Assembly (NCBI GenBank): GCA_026686845.1
Contig: JAIVEN010000014.1
Location: forward strand, 31,704,001-31,768,000
Length of the DNA: 64,000 bases
From: Adenanthera pavonina
Lineage: Eukaryota > Streptophyta > Magnoliopsida > Fabales > Fabaceae
Reading direction: 5' to 3'
The position numbers and the translations under genes were made by a program. The notes below the pieces were generated by a model. That model saw only the letters and a program-made list of their open reading frames with translations, was not told the origin of the DNA and did not search any database. Shown in pieces: positions 60,018 to 64,000 of the stretch; position 1 is the stretch's first letter; every line of letters begins with the position of its first letter.

Positions 60018-60972
60018 GTTATTCCCGTGCAATCTTGTTTTCAAAAGTTAATTCTTACTTTGGCATCGAAGTATGTTTAATTTAAGTTGCAAGTGCTCCT
60101 CACAAGATTCAACGGCAATAAACTTGAAGATTGGAGCACACCAGAATGGAACAACTAGAAAGTGAAGTAAATGGCAAAAATTCTAAGTTCTGGATCCATT
60201 CTGTAAGTTTTTAAAGATGAACTTCGTATTTTAAATGTGTGTTAGACGTATTTTGCTTCATAAACTGTGTTTTTGAACTAGTCAACGTGGTCAACATTCG
60301 AATTTTAGTTGACCAACAGACGAACTTCGGACTGTTATGCCATGGAATAGTTCTCGATGATACCTCGAAATTCGTCTGTTGAATCCTGGAAGTTCGAATT
60401 TTCAAGATCAAAAATTTCAAAGTTATGTTTGTCCATCACTGTTATATGAATTATCACTTCTTAACCTACGAATGTTGGACAACCTTTACAAAAGTTGAAA
60501 AATTGAAATTTTCAGTTCAAAATTCATCTGTTGAATCATGTTCTTCATGTTGAATGCTTGAAAGATGAAGTTCTACATGCTTAATTCGTCTATTAGTTGA
60601 TACTTTGTTTGTTGCCTGCTGTTCTCTCTTCAACATTCGAACTTTGTTAGAACAAAATTCTTCCATTGTGCTTGTATTGCTTAATCCAAGTCACTATCAG
60701 ACGAACTTTCAGAAGAAAATTCATCTGTTAGTAAGCTTTGCTGAACAATTTAACTTGTAACTTCCCGAAGTTCGAATTTTGACCTCTCAAAATTCATCTG
60801 TTAGACGGTTACATATGTTAAAACCGACGGTTTTCTTTTAAACAGACGCAACCCTATTCTTAACTCCTCTAAGTCTGTTCCAATCCAAAAACTGCCATTT
60901 CCCACCGATTAAACTTCCTTTCGCATCCTATAAACCCATTCTAAGCCTCATTCTACAACATTCATCCAAAAA
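60018..60972 (+). promoter_or_regulatory. Spacer between pol and ORF3 with LTR-like motif array
   Basis: A 955-bp non-coding stretch. From about 60,220 to 60,810 it holds repeated TTCGAATTTT, CAGACGAACTTC and AAATTCATCTGTT words, the same units as in the family B LTR but without the LTR's flanking sequence. It directly precedes the ATG of ORF3 (60,973), so a role in ORF3 expression or as a binding platform is possible; that is inference. Confidence 0.6.
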
Positions 60973-63015
60973 ATGGCAAGAGTCAAAAATCCTGAAGCTG
61001 GGAAAGCTGGAACCTGACCAAAGAGGAATGTTAAATCACAATATGCCTCGAGGGAAGGAGAGAAATCAAAGAGAAAAGCCAAATCCAGTAAGGAAACTCC
61101 GCCCAAACGCCAAAAGATTGCATCCAAAGCAGATTCTCAGAAAGCTGGACCCTCCTCACCGAAAAGTGTAGAACCTTCGGTTCCAGTTCCTTCAGAAGCT
61201 GTTGCTATTGGTTCCACTTCATCCTTTAGTACTCAATCTGGAGAGTACAAGCTTACCACACTTCCATTATGGAGCACACCACATATTCAAGAAGAATACT
61301 CCACCAAGTTTGCCAACAAAAAGGTAATTAAGCCACATTGTGTAAATTTGGAAGATTTCTTGGTCTCCAATAATTTTGATGCTAGTATATGGACAATGAG
61401 ATACAAGAATCTATTGGAAGTATTAGAGAGATATGATGATAAGGTGGTGAAATCATGGTTCGCCTCTTTAAAATACAACAGCAAGAAGAAGAAGTGGGCA
61501 GTCAATGTAAGGTCTAGAACCATTTCGCTTACTGATGAGACATTCAATGAGGGGCTGGAGATCCCTGGGCAAGATGGACTCAAGATTGATATCAATGCCT
61601 CTGGGTATATGGATAAGGCAGATATGACTGATGAAGAAGATGGTCCTTCTCTAAACTACAAGGAGAGTACTATTCTGAGCACACTATTCAGAAGGAAGGA
61701 AAATTGGCCATCCATAAACATGTTGAAGCCCACAGACCTCAGTGTTCAAGTGAGGATCCTGCACTACATAGTGTCCAGGATTATATTCAACAAAGGAGGC
61801 AGCTTCAACTTGATAACAAGGGTAGAGGCACATGTCATGGCTGCCATCATGCCTGGGAAACTGATTAATATGGGACACCTCATTCTCCAATGCATGATCA
61901 AGGCTAGAGATCAGAGGAAGGACTCCACACTCCCTTATGCTGCTATCATCTCCAGAATTCTGCAATATGCCAGAATTCAGTATATTGAGAAAGGGAATTG
62001 CAAGCCCACTGAAATCTTCAAGGAAGAAGAACTGCAAAGAATGGGCATTGAAAAGGATGAAGGAAGATGGGTTGGAAAGGGAGCAGGAAGAACTGAGTTG
62101 TATGACAGCCTGTCTACACTCATTCTCAGCATCAGAGATGAGCAAAATGCCAAATTTACTCATCTGCAAGATCTGATCCATCAGTTGGCTGTGAACATGA
62201 AGGTGGTGGCTGATGCTTATGAAGAGATCAAAAGTGCAATTCCTACCACTTCAGCTCCACCTCAGCCAGGGTCTTCTGTGCCTGTCCAATCTCTAACTCC
62301 TGAGCCTCTAAGCCCATTCGAGATTGCCTCCCCTGACCATGGTGATGATATAGATGGTGCTGGTGCAATGAGGACACCAAGTCCTGGTCCACCCTTGGAC
62401 TATGGTTTGGAAGAAGAAGGACTTCACGAAACAAGCCTTCCTGAGCCTATGCAAGAAGATACTCAGGATTCAATTCTGTCCATTCAAGAATTAGAGCAAG
62501 TTGAAAGACTGGTTACAGCCATTTCAACCTCTTCTATGCAGGAAGGTGCAAGCAATGAAGAAAGGAGCATTGTACCTATTGTTGATTATATTGCCATTGC
62601 TCACAATGCTCTACTACAAGCTCAGAGGAAAAGGCTGGAAGAAATGTTTCCTCCTGCTGAACCAGCTTCTCCTTCTCTTGCTGCGTATGGGCTTTCAGAA
62701 GAATAGAGAGCTCATCTGGCTCTTTCCAGGAAGGAAATATAAGAGCTACTTGAGGTTTCTGATGATGAAGAACCTAGCCATGAGCCTGCTGAGCCTCCTG
62801 CACCAGTTCATCCAGAGATTCCTTTTGCTCCTGTCCCTCTTCGAGCTATTCCTATCTCTCAAATCCCTCCTCCGATGGACTTTGTTGGTCTTCCTGACGA
62901 TGCCAACAAGGGGGAGAAGATAAAGCAAACTGGGACTAAGCAAGCTGGAAAATCTGCTGAGTCATGCGGGAAAAGGAAGACATACAGCAAGAAGATCAAG
63001 CCAAAGAAGCAGTGA
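60973..63015 (+). pseudogene. Third ORF of family B (putative plant transposon protein type), three stops
   Basis: From MARVKNPEAGKAG at 60,973 a single frame of 680 codons runs to TGA at 63,013-63,015. It is broken only at 61,015 (TGA), 62,704 (TAG) and 62,740 (TAA), each explainable by one transition. The N-terminus is basic (KSKRKAK, PPKRQK), resembling nuclear localisation signals. A central globular part (about residues 125-350; KSWFASLKYN, ISLTDETFNEGLEIPG, VQVRILHYIVSRIIF, ARDQRKDSTLPYAAIISRIL) resembles the putative plant transposon protein domain often found beside retrotransposon genes. Then comes a Pro/Glu-rich acidic tail, and a basic C-terminus (GKRKTYSKKIKPKKQ). Function is unknown. 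It is not an envelope protein by any feature I see: no signal peptide or membrane span. Confidence 0.75.
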
Positions 63016-63302
63016 TTGATTGATTAGATCATAGGCTGAATCTTCCTGTTGTGTTTTAATTGTTTAACTCTAGTTGTTTATTTATGCTTTGTAAACTGTT
63101 CTTTGATTGGTGTATGTATTGCAACAATTGATTAAATGAATGCATTTCTTGGTTGCAATGTTGAGAGCTTATTACCCTTCGAATATCTTCACTTAATCTA
63201 CTGTGTATGATGTCTTTTGAAAAATAATGCATATGTTGAGGGGGAGCTTGTTAAAGCAAACCCAAGTACTAATCCAGTTTGTGAGTTATTTTGTCATCAT
63301 CC

Positions 63303-63315
63303 AAAAGGCGGAGAA
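63303..63315 (+). other. Polypurine tract of family B
   Basis: AAAAGGCGGAGAA immediately precedes the 3' LTR, where plus-strand DNA synthesis would be primed. A second purine run, GAGGGGGAG near 63,239, is typical of related elements. Confidence 0.8.
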
Positions 63316-64000
63316 TGTTGAATCAAGAGTTTTGATGATTCCAAACTAACATCCAAGAGCTTGGATTGAAGATATCAAAGGAGATCAAAGTGTTTCAAGT
63401 GAAGAATTTCTGAGTAATAGCTACTAGATCTTCTGTAGGATCTTTTGTTATGTTTAAATGAGGGTAAAAGATTTTGATTTTAAGAAAAGTTTTTTTTTTA
63501 AACCTTGATTTTATGTTAAATCTTGACTTATTTGAAAAATACCCACAAATAGACGAAGTTTGAAAGTTTAAACTGAACTTTCATATTGGAAATTTGAACT
63601 TTGCCTTTGGAAATTCGAATTTCAAGCTAAAACTGAATAAGTCTGAAGAGATGTCTCTCTGTCAGACGTATTTTGATTCTCCATTATTCAAATTTTCATC
63701 AAAGTCTGAAAGAAGCTTTTTAGTGACAGACGAACTTGACATCTCCAAAATTCAAATTTAAGATAAAATGTAGTTTGTGAAAACCAAAGAAATTCGTCTG
63801 AAATAATGTTGAAGTTCATCTGAAATCAAGAAGAAATTGAGTTTGAAAAATGCTCCCTGACAGACGAACTTTGCCTTTTCCACATTCGAATTTTCATATA
63901 AGTCTGAAAGGAGCTTCTTTGAAACAGACGAACTTTTAGTCTTCAAAATTTGAATTTCAGACAAAACACAACTTATGAAAATGGAAGAAATTCGTCTGAA
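63316..64000 (+). repeat. Family B 3' LTR (truncated by window end)
   Basis: It begins TGTTGAATCAAGAGTTTTGA and aligns base by base with 53,163-53,847. Differences are mainly C/T and G/A exchanges, for example within CAGACGTA/CAGATGTA and ATTCGAA/ATTCAAA. Confidence 0.95.

Larger units (their letters stand above)
53163..64000 (+). mobile_element. Nearly complete Ty1/copia retrotransposon, family B, with an extra third ORF (right end beyond window)
   Basis: Order: 5' LTR, primer site, gag, protease-integrase-RT-RNase H, spacer, ORF3, purine tract, start of 3' LTR. Long LTRs (1.86 kb), two zinc knuckles in Gag, an extra ORF after pol, and a CATCATCCAAAAGGCGGAGA-type purine tract recall the SIRE/Maximus group of plant copia elements; that assignment is inference. 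By eye the 685 comparable bases of the two LTRs differ at about 20 sites, mostly transitions, so it is younger than family A here, yet every ORF has stops or shifts. Confidence 0.9.

Noticed and set aside
61684..62181. A 165-codon minus-strand frame
   Set aside because: It is the antisense shadow of ORF3, which has the domain similarity and the longer frame.
60973..63015. ORF3 as a retroviral-type envelope gene
   Set aside because: No signal peptide, no membrane-spanning segment and basic nuclear-type ends; position after pol alone is not enough.

Overview
The window is nuclear DNA of a flowering plant, most likely a eudicot. It is AT-rich, almost without intact open reading frames, and filled with nested class I and class II transposons. 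It also holds a fragment of a TIR-type NBS resistance gene, a class absent from grasses. I see no intact host protein-coding gene. Nearly everything that can be named is a transposable element in some state of decay.

Left third (1-20,892). A degraded autonomous CACTA (En/Spm) transposon runs from about 1,938 to its 3' terminal repeat at 20,892. It has a TNP2-type transposase with DUF4218 and DUF4216 regions, a TNPA-like second protein, and a Ulp1-type cysteine protease domain. A Ty1/copia element (family A, LTRs 5,436-7,523 and 13,399-15,098) is inserted in it, followed by an extra partial copy of the family A leader. Family A is itself interrupted by a MITE (5,690-6,065) and by two reverse-oriented solo LTRs of family B (11,465-13,118 with CCTAC duplications; 15,792-17,457 with GGTTA duplications).

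Middle (20,893-28,535). Just right of the CACTA end lies an inverted pair of TNL resistance-gene fragments. Then come a GC-rich minisatellite, a tRNA-like remnant, a 600-bp array of palindromic repeats ending in a second CACTA terminus, and about 4 kb of intergenic DNA in which I recognise little.

Right-centre (28,536-53,162). This is a graveyard of solo or broken LTRs with TGTAAC...GTTACA ends, probably Ty3/gypsy: family C (long, three copies, two of them head to head), family E (about 520 bp, partly homologous to C) and family D (2.5-2.8 kb). A solo LTR of copia A, a relative of the family B LTR carrying a different internal repeat, and a Cassandra-type solo LTR containing a 5S rRNA sequence (29,198-29,636) are also present. 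Perfect or near-perfect 5-bp duplications support six of the solo LTRs in the window.

Right end (53,163-64,000). One comparatively young Ty1/copia element (family B) is nearly complete: 5' LTR, tRNA-Met primer site, gag with two zinc knuckles, protease-integrase-RT-RNase H, a long spacer, a third ORF with nuclear-localisation-like basic ends, a purine tract and the first 685 bp of the 3' LTR. Its LTR and the spacer before ORF3 share arrays of short palindromic motifs. A sister LTR at 38,502-40,231 keeps the same frame but carries a different palindromic motif. This modular array, paired with an extra nuclear-type ORF, is the most intriguing feature here. Almost all premature stops in the element are explainable by C-to-T (or G-to-A) change, as expected for a methylated, silenced transposon.
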